Source: Citrobacter tructae (GTDB taxonomy: Bacteria; Pseudomonadota; Gammaproteobacteria; Enterobacterales; Enterobacteriaceae). Taken from it: a stretch of 64,000 nt of DNA. The notes under the pieces are model-generated. The model worked only from the letters and a program-made list of their open reading frames with translations, was not told where the DNA came from and ran no database searches. Below, piece after piece: positions 46,473 through 54,779 of the stretch (its first letter is position 1; each line of letters opens with the position of its first letter). A program made the translations under genes and the position numbers. The stretch covers positions 3,038,001 through 3,102,000 of the forward strand of contig NZ_CP038469.1 in assembly GCF_004684345.1 (NCBI RefSeq), given 5' to 3'.

Positions 46473-48017
46473 ATGGATGTCATTAAAAAGAAACACTGGT
46501 GGCAAAGCGACGTGCTGAAATGGTCAGTAATAGGTCTGCTGTGCCTGCTGGTGGGCTACCTTGTTGTTTTGATGTACGCTCAGGGGGAGTACCTGTTTGC
46601 CATCATGACGCTGATTTTAAGCTCTGCTGGCCTGTATATTTTCGCCAACCGTAAAGCCTACGCCTGGCGCTATGTTTACCCTGGCGTTGCCGGTATGGGA
46701 CTGTTTGTCCTGTTCCCGCTGGTTTGTACCATCGCAATTGCTTTTACCAACTACAGCAGTACCAACCAGCTGACCTTTGAACGCGCCCAGGAAGTTCTGA
46801 TGGACCGTTCTTATCAGGCAGGTAAAACTTACAACTTTGGTCTGTATCCGGCGGGTGATGAGTGGCAACTGGCGCTCACCGACGGTGAAACAGGCAAGAA
46901 TTATGTTTCCGACGCCTTTAAATTTGGTGGCGAACAGAAACTGCAACTGAAAGAAACGGATGCCTTACCAGCGGGCGAACGTGGGACGCTGCGCATCATC
47001 ACGCAGAACCGCCAGGCGCTAAACCACCTGACCGCTATCCTGCCGGATGAAAGCAAAGTTATCATGAGCTCGCTGCGTCAGTTCTCCGGTACGCAGCCGC
47101 TGTATACACTTGCCGATGACGGCCTGCTTACCAACAATCAGAGCGGCGTAAAATATCGCGCTAATAACGATATTGGTTATTATCAGGCGATTAACGCTGA
47201 CGGTAGCTGGGGTACAGAGAAACTCAGCCCGGGCTATACCGTTGCCATCGGCTGGGATAACTTCACCCGCGTCTTTACCGATGAAGGCATCCAGAAACCG
47301 TTCTTCGCCATCTTTGTCTGGACGGTGGTGTTCTCAGTCCTGACGGTGATTCTGACCGTTGCCGTCGGTATGGTTCTGGCGTGCCTGGTACAGTGGGAAT
47401 CGCTGAAGGGCAAAGCAATTTACCGTGTCCTGCTGATTCTGCCGTATGCCGTACCGTCGTTTATCTCGATTCTGATCTTCAAAGGGTTATTCAACCAGAG
47501 TTTCGGCGAAATCAACATGATGCTGAGCGCGCTGTTTGGCATCAAGCCGGCCTGGTTCAGCGACCCAACCACCGCGCGTTCGATGATTATTATCGTCAAC
47601 ACCTGGCTGGGTTATCCGTACATGATGATCCTGTGCATGGGGCTGCTAAAAGCGATTCCGGACGATCTGTATGAAGCCTCGGCAATGGATGGCGCAGGCC
47701 CGTTCCAGAACTTCTTTAAGATTACGCTGCCGCTGCTTATCAAGCCGCTGACGCCGCTGATGATCGCCAGTTTTGCCTTTAACTTTAATAACTTCGTACT
47801 GATTCAGCTGTTGACCAACGGTGGCCCGGACCGACTCGGCACCACCACGCCAGCCGGTTATACCGACCTGCTCGTCAGCTACACCTACCGTATCGCCTTT
47901 GAAGGCGGTGGTGGTCAGGACTTCGGTCTGGCGGCAGCGATTGCCACACTGATCTTCCTGCTGGTTGGCGCGCTGGCGATTGTGAACCTGAAAGCCACAC
48001 GAATGAAATTCGACTAA
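46473..48017 (+). CDS. malF: Maltose ABC transporter permease MalF
   Basis: A 514-residue inner-membrane subunit with eight membrane helices and the large periplasmic P2 loop (about residues 95-275) typical of enterobacterial MalF. The EAA loop that contacts MalK reads YEASAMDGAGPFQNFFKITLPLL. It starts after the repeat element and is followed by malG 14 bases after its stop. Confidence 0.98.
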   Translation: MDVIKKKHWWQSDVLKWSVIGLLCLLVGYLVVLMYAQGEYLFAIMTLILSSAGLYIFANRKAYAWRYVYPGVAGMGLFVLFPLVCTIAIAFTNYSSTNQLTFERAQEVLMDRSYQAGKTYNFGLYPAGDEWQLALTDGETGKNYVSDAFKFGGEQKLQLKETDALPAGERGTLRIITQNRQALNHLTAILPDESKVIMSSLRQFSGTQPLYTLADDGLLTNNQSGVKYRANNDIGYYQAINADGSWGTEKLSPGYTVAIGWDNFTRVFTDEGIQKPFFAIFVWTVVFSVLTVILTVAVGMVLACLVQWESLKGKAIYRVLLILPYAVPSFISILIFKGLFNQSFGEINMMLSALFGIKPAWFSDPTTARSMIIIVNTWLGYPYMMILCMGLLKAIPDDLYEASAMDGAGPFQNFFKITLPLLIKPLTPLMIASFAFNFNNFVLIQLLTNGGPDRLGTTTPAGYTDLLVSYTYRIAFEGGGGQDFGLAAAIATLIFLLVGALAIVNLKATRMKFD

Positions 48018-48031
48018 GGAGGGCATTGAAC

Positions 48032-48922
48032 ATGGCTATGGTCCAACCCAAATCTCAGAAGCTACGCTTGTTCACCACGCACCTTCTGCTACTGATTTTC
48101 ATTGCAGCGATCATGTTCCCGCTGTTGATGGTGATTGCTATCTCACTGCGCGAAGGTAACTTCGCCACCGGCAGCCTGATCCCGGAAAATATCTCCTGGG
48201 AGCACTGGAAACTGGCGCTGGGCTTTAGCGTTGAACATGCAGACGGTCGCGTGACGCCACCCCCGTTCCCTGTGCTGTTGTGGCTGTGGAACTCAGTGAA
48301 AGTGGCCACCATTACCGCGATCGGTATTGTGACGCTTTCCACCACCTGTGCTTACGCCTTTGCCCGTATGCGTTTCCCGGGCAAAGCGACGCTGCTGAAA
48401 GGCATGCTGATTTTCCAGATGTTCCCGGCGGTGCTGTCGCTGGTGGCGTTATACGCGTTGTTTGACCGTCTGGGCCAGTACATTCCGTTTATCGGACTTA
48501 ACACCCACGGCGGCGTGATCTTCGCCTATCTCGGCGGTATCGCGCTGCATGTATGGACGATAAAGGGCTATTTCGAAACCATTGACGGTTCGCTGGAAGA
48601 AGCAGCCGCGCTGGATGGCGCAACGCCATGGCAGGCATTCCGTCTGGTGCTGCTGCCACTTTCGGTGCCGATTCTGGCGGTGGTGTTTATTCTGTCGTTC
48701 ATTGCCGCGATTACCGAAGTACCGGTCGCCTCACTGCTGTTGCGTGATGTGAACAGCTACACCCTGGCAGTCGGTATGCAGCAGTATCTCAATCCACAGA
48801 ACTATTTGTGGGGTGATTTTGCCGCCGCAGCCGTGCTTTCTGCTATTCCGATCACCCTGGTGTTCCTGCTGGCCCAACGCTGGTTGGTTAACGGCCTGAC
48901 GGCAGGCGGTGTGAAAGGTTAA
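48032..48922 (+). CDS. malG: Maltose ABC transporter permease MalG
   Basis: A 296-residue permease with six membrane helices. The EAA loop is LEEAAALDGATPWQAFRLVLLPL, and the C terminus TAGGVKG reaches into the MalE-facing channel in the known structure. The ATG at 48032 follows GGAGGGC; the TTG at 48026 is not needed. Last gene of malEFG. Confidence 0.98.
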   Translation: MAMVQPKSQKLRLFTTHLLLLIFIAAIMFPLLMVIAISLREGNFATGSLIPENISWEHWKLALGFSVEHADGRVTPPPFPVLLWLWNSVKVATITAIGIVTLSTTCAYAFARMRFPGKATLLKGMLIFQMFPAVLSLVALYALFDRLGQYIPFIGLNTHGGVIFAYLGGIALHVWTIKGYFETIDGSLEEAAALDGATPWQAFRLVLLPLSVPILAVVFILSFIAAITEVPVASLLLRDVNSYTLAVGMQQYLNPQNYLWGDFAAAAVLSAIPITLVFLLAQRWLVNGLTAGGVKG

Positions 48923-49004
48923 GTTTCATCGAAGTACCTGCCCGGCAACGGGCAATGCCACTGCAACCCTCAACTTATGTTATCCCAACCTGTGACTGTT
49001 ATTT

Positions 49005-49031
49005 GGCGCTCTACGGAGCGCCTTTTTTTTA
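49005..49031 (+). terminator. malEFG terminator
   Basis: GGCGCTC, loop TACG, GAGCGCC, then eight T residues. Confidence 0.95.
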
Positions 49032-49037
49032 AGTAAT

Positions 49038-49448
49038 TTACTCACGCTTCAACCGTTTGGAATTACACAGCCACAGCGTGATCACCAGCAACAGGATCGC
49101 CGCAGAATAGATCAGCACATCCATAGGCGCTTTATGATCGACGATGATCAACCGCACAATCGCGGTGATCCCGATATAGACAAAATAGCGTAGCGGAAAG
49201 TGAAAGCCAGACTGAAAATACTTCACAATCAGCGCGATAAATTCAAAGTAGAGGAAGTAAACCACCAGCCCTTCCACCAGTTCATACTTGCTGGTTTGTT
49301 CCGGCGCGAACAAAACATCTGCCAGATGCAGCGTCTCTTTCCCGAGGAATACCACCAGAATCAATCCCAGACACAGCAATCCAAGATTCAACACGGTCTG
49401 TAAAATCGTGGAGATAAACTCCACGCGCGGACGAGATAGCGACGTCAT
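49038..49448 (-). CDS. psiE: Phosphate-starvation-inducible protein PsiE
   Basis: A 136-residue inner-membrane protein with four hydrophobic segments, matching E. coli PsiE. In E. coli it is activated by PhoB under phosphate starvation and repressed by CRP. Its biochemical role is unknown. It is convergent with malG. Confidence 0.95.
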   Translation of the reverse strand: MTSLSRPRVEFISTILQTVLNLGLLCLGLILVVFLGKETLHLADVLFAPEQTSKYELVEGLVVYFLYFEFIALIVKYFQSGFHFPLRYFVYIGITAIVRLIIVDHKAPMDVLIYSAAILLLVITLWLCNSKRLKRE

Positions 49449-49588
49449 AACAGCACCTCTTACTCAGTGGCAAGGTTCCTGTATAACGCAAAAATGTGAC
49501 AGAGATCTACATTTTTTGTTTATGTTTTGTGCAGCTCAATAATGATGCAACAATAACGATGCCTCTAACCTCTTGAACGGACAGCAAA

Positions 49589-50098
49589 ATGCTTACGATT
49601 CAAATAGCAACTCTCGACGATGCCAGCCTGTTAAGCTCAATGGGATATACCAGCTATAGACATCATTTTTCATCTCTGTGGAATAACATGGATGAGCTCG
49701 ATACTTATCTTGAGCAAGAATATTCCCTGTCGGCGATCGCCAGAAGTTTAGCCCAGCCGGGGACCATTTGGCTGATCGCCTTTGCCAACACACCCGTTGG
49801 TTTTGCGAAATACAGCCTACAACAATCGATGGAAACAGGCGGCCAATCCGGAACATTGCTGCATAAGATCTACCTGATGCCTGGTGAAACCGGCAAACAA
49901 TATGGCGAGCAAATTTTTACCGAAGTTATCCGGCAAGCCAAAGCGCAAAATGAGACATGCCTTTGGCTGGACGTACTGGCTGATAATCCCCGTGCGCAGC
50001 GGTTCTATGAGCAGCAAGGGATGACGTTTGTGAAGGACATGGCTTTTACGACGGCTTCCCAGACAAGCATACTGCACATCATGGAAAAACAACTTTGA
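49589..50098 (+). CDS. GNAT-family N-acetyltransferase
   Basis: A 169-residue GCN5-related acetyltransferase. The acetyl-CoA-binding motif A appears as IYLMPGETGKQYGEQIF (about residues 91-107) and motif B as RAQRFYEQQGMTFVKD near 133-147. The substrate is unknown. It is followed 9 bases later by a hexapeptide acyltransferase gene, so the two probably form an operon. The pair is not at this place in E. coli K-12, where psiE is next to the yjbEFGH operon. Confidence 0.85.
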   Translation: MLTIQIATLDDASLLSSMGYTSYRHHFSSLWNNMDELDTYLEQEYSLSAIARSLAQPGTIWLIAFANTPVGFAKYSLQQSMETGGQSGTLLHKIYLMPGETGKQYGEQIFTEVIRQAKAQNETCLWLDVLADNPRAQRFYEQQGMTFVKDMAFTTASQTSILHIMEKQL

Positions 50099-50107
50099 GA
50101 AACCAAA

Positions 50108-50563
50108 ATGACAACAATTCGTCAGTCCGCTGTCCGTAACGTCACGTGTGGTGAAAACGTCGTGATTTATGAGCCTGTCAATCTCTATGACTGCCAACTC
50201 GACGACAACGTGTTTGTTGGACCCTTTGTTGAAATCCAGGGGAATACGCGTATTGGCACGGAAACAAAAATTCAGTCGCATACTTTCATTTGCGAATATG
50301 TCACTGTCGGATGTCGATGTTTTATCGGGCATGGCGTGATGTTCGCTAACGATATGTTTCGGGATGGAAAACCCAATGCTGATCGCAACAGTTGGGGGCG
50401 AATTACCATCGGCAATGATGTTTCTATCGGTAGCGGTGCAACCATCCTCGCGGTCAGCATCTGTGATGGCACTGTGATAGGCGCAGGCAGCGTGGTGACA
50501 AAATCAATTATTGAGAAAGGTGTGTACGCCGGAAATCCAGCCAGGCTCCTGCGCAGATTGTAG
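50108..50563 (+). CDS. Left-handed beta-helix (hexapeptide) acyltransferase
   Basis: A 151-residue protein with hexapeptide-repeat turns over nearly its full length (VIYEPVNLYDCQLDDNVFVG; ITIGNDVSIGSGATILAVSI; TVIGAGSVVTKSI) and the PARLL C-terminal tail of sugar N/O-acetyltransferases. The segment FIGHGVMFANDMFRDG carries the histidine used as base in WlbB/FdtC-type amino-sugar acetyltransferases. It is paired with the GNAT gene and converges on yjbH of an exopolysaccharide operon. Acetylation of a sugar nucleotide or polysaccharide precursor is an inference. Confidence 0.85.
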   Translation: MTTIRQSAVRNVTCGENVVIYEPVNLYDCQLDDNVFVGPFVEIQGNTRIGTETKIQSHTFICEYVTVGCRCFIGHGVMFANDMFRDGKPNADRNSWGRITIGNDVSIGSGATILAVSICDGTVIGAGSVVTKSIIEKGVYAGNPARLLRRL

Positions 50564-50589
50564 GCCCGGTAAGCTTAGCGCCACCGGGC
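50564..50589. repeat. REP-like palindrome
   Basis: GCCCGGT and ACCGGGC flank AAGCTTAGCGCC between two convergent genes. Confidence 0.75.
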
Positions 50590-50603
50590 AATCAACATTT
50601 ACC

Positions 50604-52700
50604 TCAACGGAAATTCTCGCTCCTGTCGCTGGTCATATCGTACAAACCAAACTTACGCCCAAGCTGCTGGCCGCCATCACGCGTCAACGGCGTCCAGCCA
50701 ATTGCGGCTCGGCTGCGGGTCGGGCCTGACGAGAACAGATCAAGCGGTACGGAAACGTACACCCCTTTGGTGAAATCGCCCTCTCCGTACTCATCCGGCG
50801 AGGCATTGGTGATAGTTGCATAACCGCCTACCACCACGCCGCTGTCAAAGCGTTTAGCGATTTCCAGCGTTCCGCCTTTATCGCCCGCCAAATACTGCCC
50901 CACGCTGGCTTTCACCAGCACATCCTGGGCGAATGACGGGTTCCAGTACGCTGTCAGATGCCCGGTCTTCACGCTGTAGTCGGTGAATTTCATCATGTCC
51001 TGCGCGCTGCGCCAGTCACGCTGCTTCACGTAGTTGGCGTCAACGCCAAACGCCCAGTTGCTGTCCAGCGGACGATACAGCACTTCAGCCCCCGCGCCGC
51101 CGAACATGGTTTCCAGATAGCCGCCGTACACCTGCCCGTAGAACCCGTTGCCAAGTGACTGGAAGTAGTTGGCCTGCAGGTTATTCACGTAGACATCGTT
51201 TTGCACGTAGTCTCGCACATGGGTACGAACTCGCGGCAAATGCGAATCACTGGGCGGATTGGTGTAGTTAAACTTGTCGTAGTTATTGGCCAGGTTGGCA
51301 AACAAACTCCCGGTGGTCAGCAGATGATCGGTTAGCCACAAATCCGCCGTTCCCATCACGCCAAGCTGATACATATAGAAGTTTTCCGGGCCGCCCACCG
51401 ACTGGTTAAGCACCGGATCAATGTGAAAATCAAAGCGTGACTTATCGATATACCAGCCTTGCTCGGTAGTCTGCGGCACCACCGGCTCGACACGTTTTTG
51501 CACCAGCTCAGTTTCATGTCCGAGCGGTTCACCTTCCAGATAACGCTTGAGACTGGCGACGTCCGTTTCAGTGGTGACCTGCGGTAAATTAAGGCGATTT
51601 TCTGTAATACGGATCGTGCGGATCCCATCAGGAAGATCGTTCATCACGATCCGATTTGCGCGATCGATCCCTTCGCGCGAGTCACGGTATTTGACCTGCT
51701 CGCCGGTCACATACAGCGCATCACCCTTCACCTGGAGTTTCGGATCCGCCAGCCCGGCGTTGTATTTCAGTAACGTGAGCTGATTCGCCACCACCGAATG
51801 TTGCAGGATGGCATCCTGCGATTCTGGTTGATATTGCGGTCGCGCGTTGTCGTTATAGGAAGGCCGCAAATCGTTGAAGTTAGTCCGCAGCGTAACGCCA
51901 AACATAAAGGTATTGCCGCGCTCGTAGCTGAGGTTAACGTCGGCCCAATCGGTGACGCGATAAATAGCGCCGACGTTAAACTTGCTCTTCTGTTCCAGCT
52001 TACCGGCAAAATCCTGCTGATAATTATTGCCCTCGTACTCCAGTTTAAGACGCAGCGGCTGCCAGGGAGTCTGATACTCTACGCCGCCAAATAGCGACGC
52101 TGGACCGTGGAACATCTGGCTGCCGTCAATAGAACCCGCCTGCTTATAGCTGTTATCGCGATAACAGAATTTATCGCTGTACGAGCACAGAGGATTACTC
52201 ACATTACCGCTGGTCCCGAGGTATCCCCAACCAAGACCGAGAGAGAAATCAAACGGTCCCCAGGCTTTGTTCGCCACAATATACTCAGCATCAAACAGAC
52301 CGGTTCCGCCGATATCCCGCGCACCAACCGCCACCTGCGGCATCCAGTAGCTCTCTTCCCACAGCCGCAATTTGAGGTCAAAAGCCTTGTCTTTATAAGT
52401 CTGATCGCCCGAAAACGACGCCACACTGCTGTATTTTTTGGTGCGCACATCGGTATAGCGCAGGGTTGTTTCCAGCCACGGGAACAACTGCACCGATGCG
52501 GAGTAGTAGCGGTACTGATCGTTATCACGGTAGTTAAGGCTCATTTCCCCTTCACGCGCCATTCGTGCGGTCGGGGTTTGCAGAAGCCCTACGCCGCCAA
52601 AGTCAGACTGGGAAGGACCAATGGGCGCAGGATACGTTTCACCGTGGCAAGCCGTGCTGATACCCAGCGCCAATAGGCTGAGCAGATAAGTTTTTCTCAT
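50604..52700 (-). CDS. yjbH: Exopolysaccharide outer-membrane protein YjbH
   Basis: A 698-residue outer-membrane beta-barrel protein of the YjbH/GfcD family, thought to help secrete an exopolysaccharide. The signal peptide MRKTYLLSLLALGISTACHG is followed by long stretches of alternating polar and aromatic residues. Its start abuts the yjbG stop (shared base 52700), and it is the last gene of yjbEFGH. The operon is Rcs-controlled in E. coli. Confidence 0.93.
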   Translation of the reverse strand: MRKTYLLSLLALGISTACHGETYPAPIGPSQSDFGGVGLLQTPTARMAREGEMSLNYRDNDQYRYYSASVQLFPWLETTLRYTDVRTKKYSSVASFSGDQTYKDKAFDLKLRLWEESYWMPQVAVGARDIGGTGLFDAEYIVANKAWGPFDFSLGLGWGYLGTSGNVSNPLCSYSDKFCYRDNSYKQAGSIDGSQMFHGPASLFGGVEYQTPWQPLRLKLEYEGNNYQQDFAGKLEQKSKFNVGAIYRVTDWADVNLSYERGNTFMFGVTLRTNFNDLRPSYNDNARPQYQPESQDAILQHSVVANQLTLLKYNAGLADPKLQVKGDALYVTGEQVKYRDSREGIDRANRIVMNDLPDGIRTIRITENRLNLPQVTTETDVASLKRYLEGEPLGHETELVQKRVEPVVPQTTEQGWYIDKSRFDFHIDPVLNQSVGGPENFYMYQLGVMGTADLWLTDHLLTTGSLFANLANNYDKFNYTNPPSDSHLPRVRTHVRDYVQNDVYVNNLQANYFQSLGNGFYGQVYGGYLETMFGGAGAEVLYRPLDSNWAFGVDANYVKQRDWRSAQDMMKFTDYSVKTGHLTAYWNPSFAQDVLVKASVGQYLAGDKGGTLEIAKRFDSGVVVGGYATITNASPDEYGEGDFTKGVYVSVPLDLFSSGPTRSRAAIGWTPLTRDGGQQLGRKFGLYDMTSDRSENFR

Positions 52701-53437
52701 TATTCAGGTATCCGCTGGATCAGGGTACGAAGAATGTCGACATTGAATTCATCCGGGGCACGGCTCCAGACAGAATCAGACAGCCCAACAAAAATGATGC
52801 TGCCAGGCATCGGCTCAACGTGGCGTTTATTCCAGTAAGCGACCGGCACTTTCTGCGTGCGTCCGTCGGGGTAGACCACCCACGCGTAGCTGCGATCCGC
52901 CCCGTTCAGCAGGCTTTGCCCTTCGAGATAACTGGCAACATCGCGCCCGGAGGTAAACGGCTGTTTACCCGGCTGGCTTAACAAGCCAAACAACGTAATG
53001 TCCGTTGGTTGAGGTCCGACCCACAGGGTGTAGTTGCCCTGCAACGGCGGATTACCACGCTCACTCACCCGCACCGCGTCCGGGTCGAGATTCACCAACT
53101 GTCTGCCAGTCACCTTCAGCGCCTGAATTTGCTGACGTAGCGTGTTGATGGCGGCAGCATCGTCGCCACTTTCTTCTGCGCTCAGCGCCGCCAGACGTCC
53201 CAACAGCGCCTGCTGTTGGCGCTGCGCCGTAACGGTTGCCAGCTCTTCACCAATCACCGCCGCCGGCCACCAGCTATTCGCCAATTTCGGCTGACCCACC
53301 AGATCGATCAGATGCTCTGCGCCGGTCAGCGTTTTCGCTTCTGTGCTGCCTGCCGTCATCACTTTTACGCTGCCAGCAGCAAAAACAGATGCAGCGCACA
53401 GGCTGAAGGTCAGTGCGGTAATCATTCGTTTCATCAT
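52700..53437 (-). CDS. yjbG: Exopolysaccharide periplasmic protein YjbG
   Basis: A 245-residue secreted protein of the YjbG/GfcC capsule-biosynthesis family with a signal peptide (about residues 1-21, ending VFA). The block ADRSYAWVVYPDGRTQKVPVAYWN is conserved with E. coli. Start ATGATG at 53437/53434 overlaps the yjbF stop by 4 bases. Confidence 0.93.
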   Translation of the reverse strand: MMKRMITALTFSLCAASVFAAGSVKVMTAGSTEAKTLTGAEHLIDLVGQPKLANSWWPAAVIGEELATVTAQRQQQALLGRLAALSAEESGDDAAAINTLRQQIQALKVTGRQLVNLDPDAVRVSERGNPPLQGNYTLWVGPQPTDITLFGLLSQPGKQPFTSGRDVASYLEGQSLLNGADRSYAWVVYPDGRTQKVPVAYWNKRHVEPMPGSIIFVGLSDSVWSRAPDEFNVDILRTLIQRIPE

Positions 53438-54072
53438 GGTTTCGCCGCCTTGATCAGCGTGGTTTTCACCGGGAAATAATTCGCGCCCAGATACTGCTCT
53501 GACTGGCGAATCATGCCATCACTGTCTACCCAGTAGCGGTTATGCCAGCGAGTCTGCCCGGTCGTGACTTCTTCATCCAATACGCGTACCGGCGTTTCAT
53601 CGCTGGCAATTCGGATGCTGTCAGTGCCATCCCATGTGAAGACCGAGCGGGCGGTGGCGTAGCGGACCTGCTTATGCTCGGTCCAGCCCATCGTGCGGGC
53701 CCACGTTGCGCCATCGACGACCTGATTAGGTTTGATGAGTGGGTCTGCCGCCAGATTATTCACTGCGATCAGGTTGTCCCCATCGAGCAGCGTTTTCACC
53801 AGACGTCCGTGTTGTGTCACGAACATTGCCCGATCCTGGGTGACCCATTTCTGCTGCCCATTTTCGGCGAACGCTAGCGCCACAAACAGCTGCGGCCCGC
53901 CGTTAAGCTGCATATACTGACTGGCATAGGGCATGTTGTGGATATCATCATCCGTCATCTGTATGCCGGGCGCCCCAAACACGCTATCCCACAGCGAATG
54001 GCCCAGCCCTTCGGTGGTGGCTGAACACGCCTGTAGTAACAGGCAAACCAATATGAGCGCAGGTCGCTTCAC
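53434..54072 (-). CDS. yjbF: Exopolysaccharide lipoprotein YjbF
   Basis: A 212-residue predicted outer-membrane lipoprotein of the YjbF/GfcB family. A GTG start at 54072 is chosen: it follows GGAG and gives a standard lipoprotein signal with lipobox LLQAC near residue 16; the frame start at 54102 would add 10 residues in front. It is the second gene of yjbEFGH and overlaps yjbG by 4 bases. Confidence 0.92.
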   Translation of the reverse strand: MKRPALILVCLLLQACSATTEGLGHSLWDSVFGAPGIQMTDDDIHNMPYASQYMQLNGGPQLFVALAFAENGQQKWVTQDRAMFVTQHGRLVKTLLDGDNLIAVNNLAADPLIKPNQVVDGATWARTMGWTEHKQVRYATARSVFTWDGTDSIRIASDETPVRVLDEEVTTGQTRWHNRYWVDSDGMIRQSEQYLGANYFPVKTTLIKAAKP

Positions 54073-54135
54073 GACGTTTCTCCGCAGCGGCAAAATAACC
54101 ACACCGAAGTGTGGTTAGAATTAAACGTACCGGTA

Positions 54136-54381
54136 TTACTGGGTACTGGTGGTTGTAGTGGTGGTGGTTCCGGTATTAGAGCCATCGCCACCGCCGGTTG
54201 CCGCCAGGGCGACCCCCACAGCAGAACCTACGGTGCTTACGCTGGTTGCGGAGGAACTTCCTGCCGAAACCGATGCGGCAGCCGACCCTGCAGCTTCCCC
54301 CACCTGAACGGGGGCAGCATAGACAGAAGTCGCCGCAAGCGCAGATATAGCCAAAAGGCCATACAGTATTTTTTTCATCAC
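54136..54381 (-). CDS. yjbE: Small secreted exopolysaccharide-operon protein YjbE
   Basis: An 81-residue protein of the YjbE/GfcA family with a signal peptide (ending VYA near residue 22). The Gly/Ala/Ser-rich mature part ends in a run of threonines (GTTTTTTTSTQ). It heads yjbEFGH; an Rcs-controlled role in exopolysaccharide production is known in E. coli. Confidence 0.93.
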   Translation of the reverse strand: MMKKILYGLLAISALAATSVYAAPVQVGEAAGSAAASVSAGSSSATSVSTVGSAVGVALAATGGGDGSNTGTTTTTTTSTQ

Positions 54382-54683
54382 AATTTCCCTTCATTGAATG
54401 AATGGATATTTACCCAAAAGAATTTCGGGCGAGAACGAGTATACACAAGCGAAGTATGCAAATTACGTCGAGAGGGAATTTAGGATAACGAGAAGGAGTG
54501 ATAAAACATAATTTTTAATATGAAAATAAAAACAATAAAATCATACAGTTAAAATATACAAACAATAAACTCAATATACGTAAAATCTGAAAATATCAGG
54601 TATTACGTTACGCCAGTGAAATTATTTTAGGATTAAGCTCAATTAAATTTTTATGTGCTAGCGTGGCGAAATAGAATTATCTT

Positions 54684-54712
54684 ATAAAAAAAGCCGATAA
54701 TAATATCGGCTT
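54684..54712 (-). terminator. pgi terminator
   Basis: On the minus strand AGCCGATATT and AATATCGGCT-type arms pair and are followed by TTTTTTTA, about 70 bases past the pgi stop. Confidence 0.9.
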
Positions 54713-54728
54713 CTATCACAGGTAATCT

Positions 54729-54768
54729 GCAAATTCATTCGAATTGCGGCAAGGCGGCAAGTTCGAAG
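54729..54768. repeat. Partial inverted-repeat element, copy 4
   Basis: TTCGAATTGCGGCAAGGCGGCAAG resembles the left end of copies 1-3 (terminal arm plus GGCGGCAAG), but the hairpin and right end are missing. It abuts the 3' end of pgi and looks like a decayed half-element. Confidence 0.5.
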
Positions 54769-54779
54769 GAAGAAGCAGA

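Larger units (their letters stand above)
54382..54779. other. AT-rich gap between yjbE and pgi
   Basis: About 400 bases with no gene. The right part holds the pgi terminator and a partial inverted-repeat element; the left part, near 54382-54480, must hold the yjbE promoter. The stretch 54490-54680 is strongly AT-rich and otherwise featureless to me. Confidence 0.6.
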
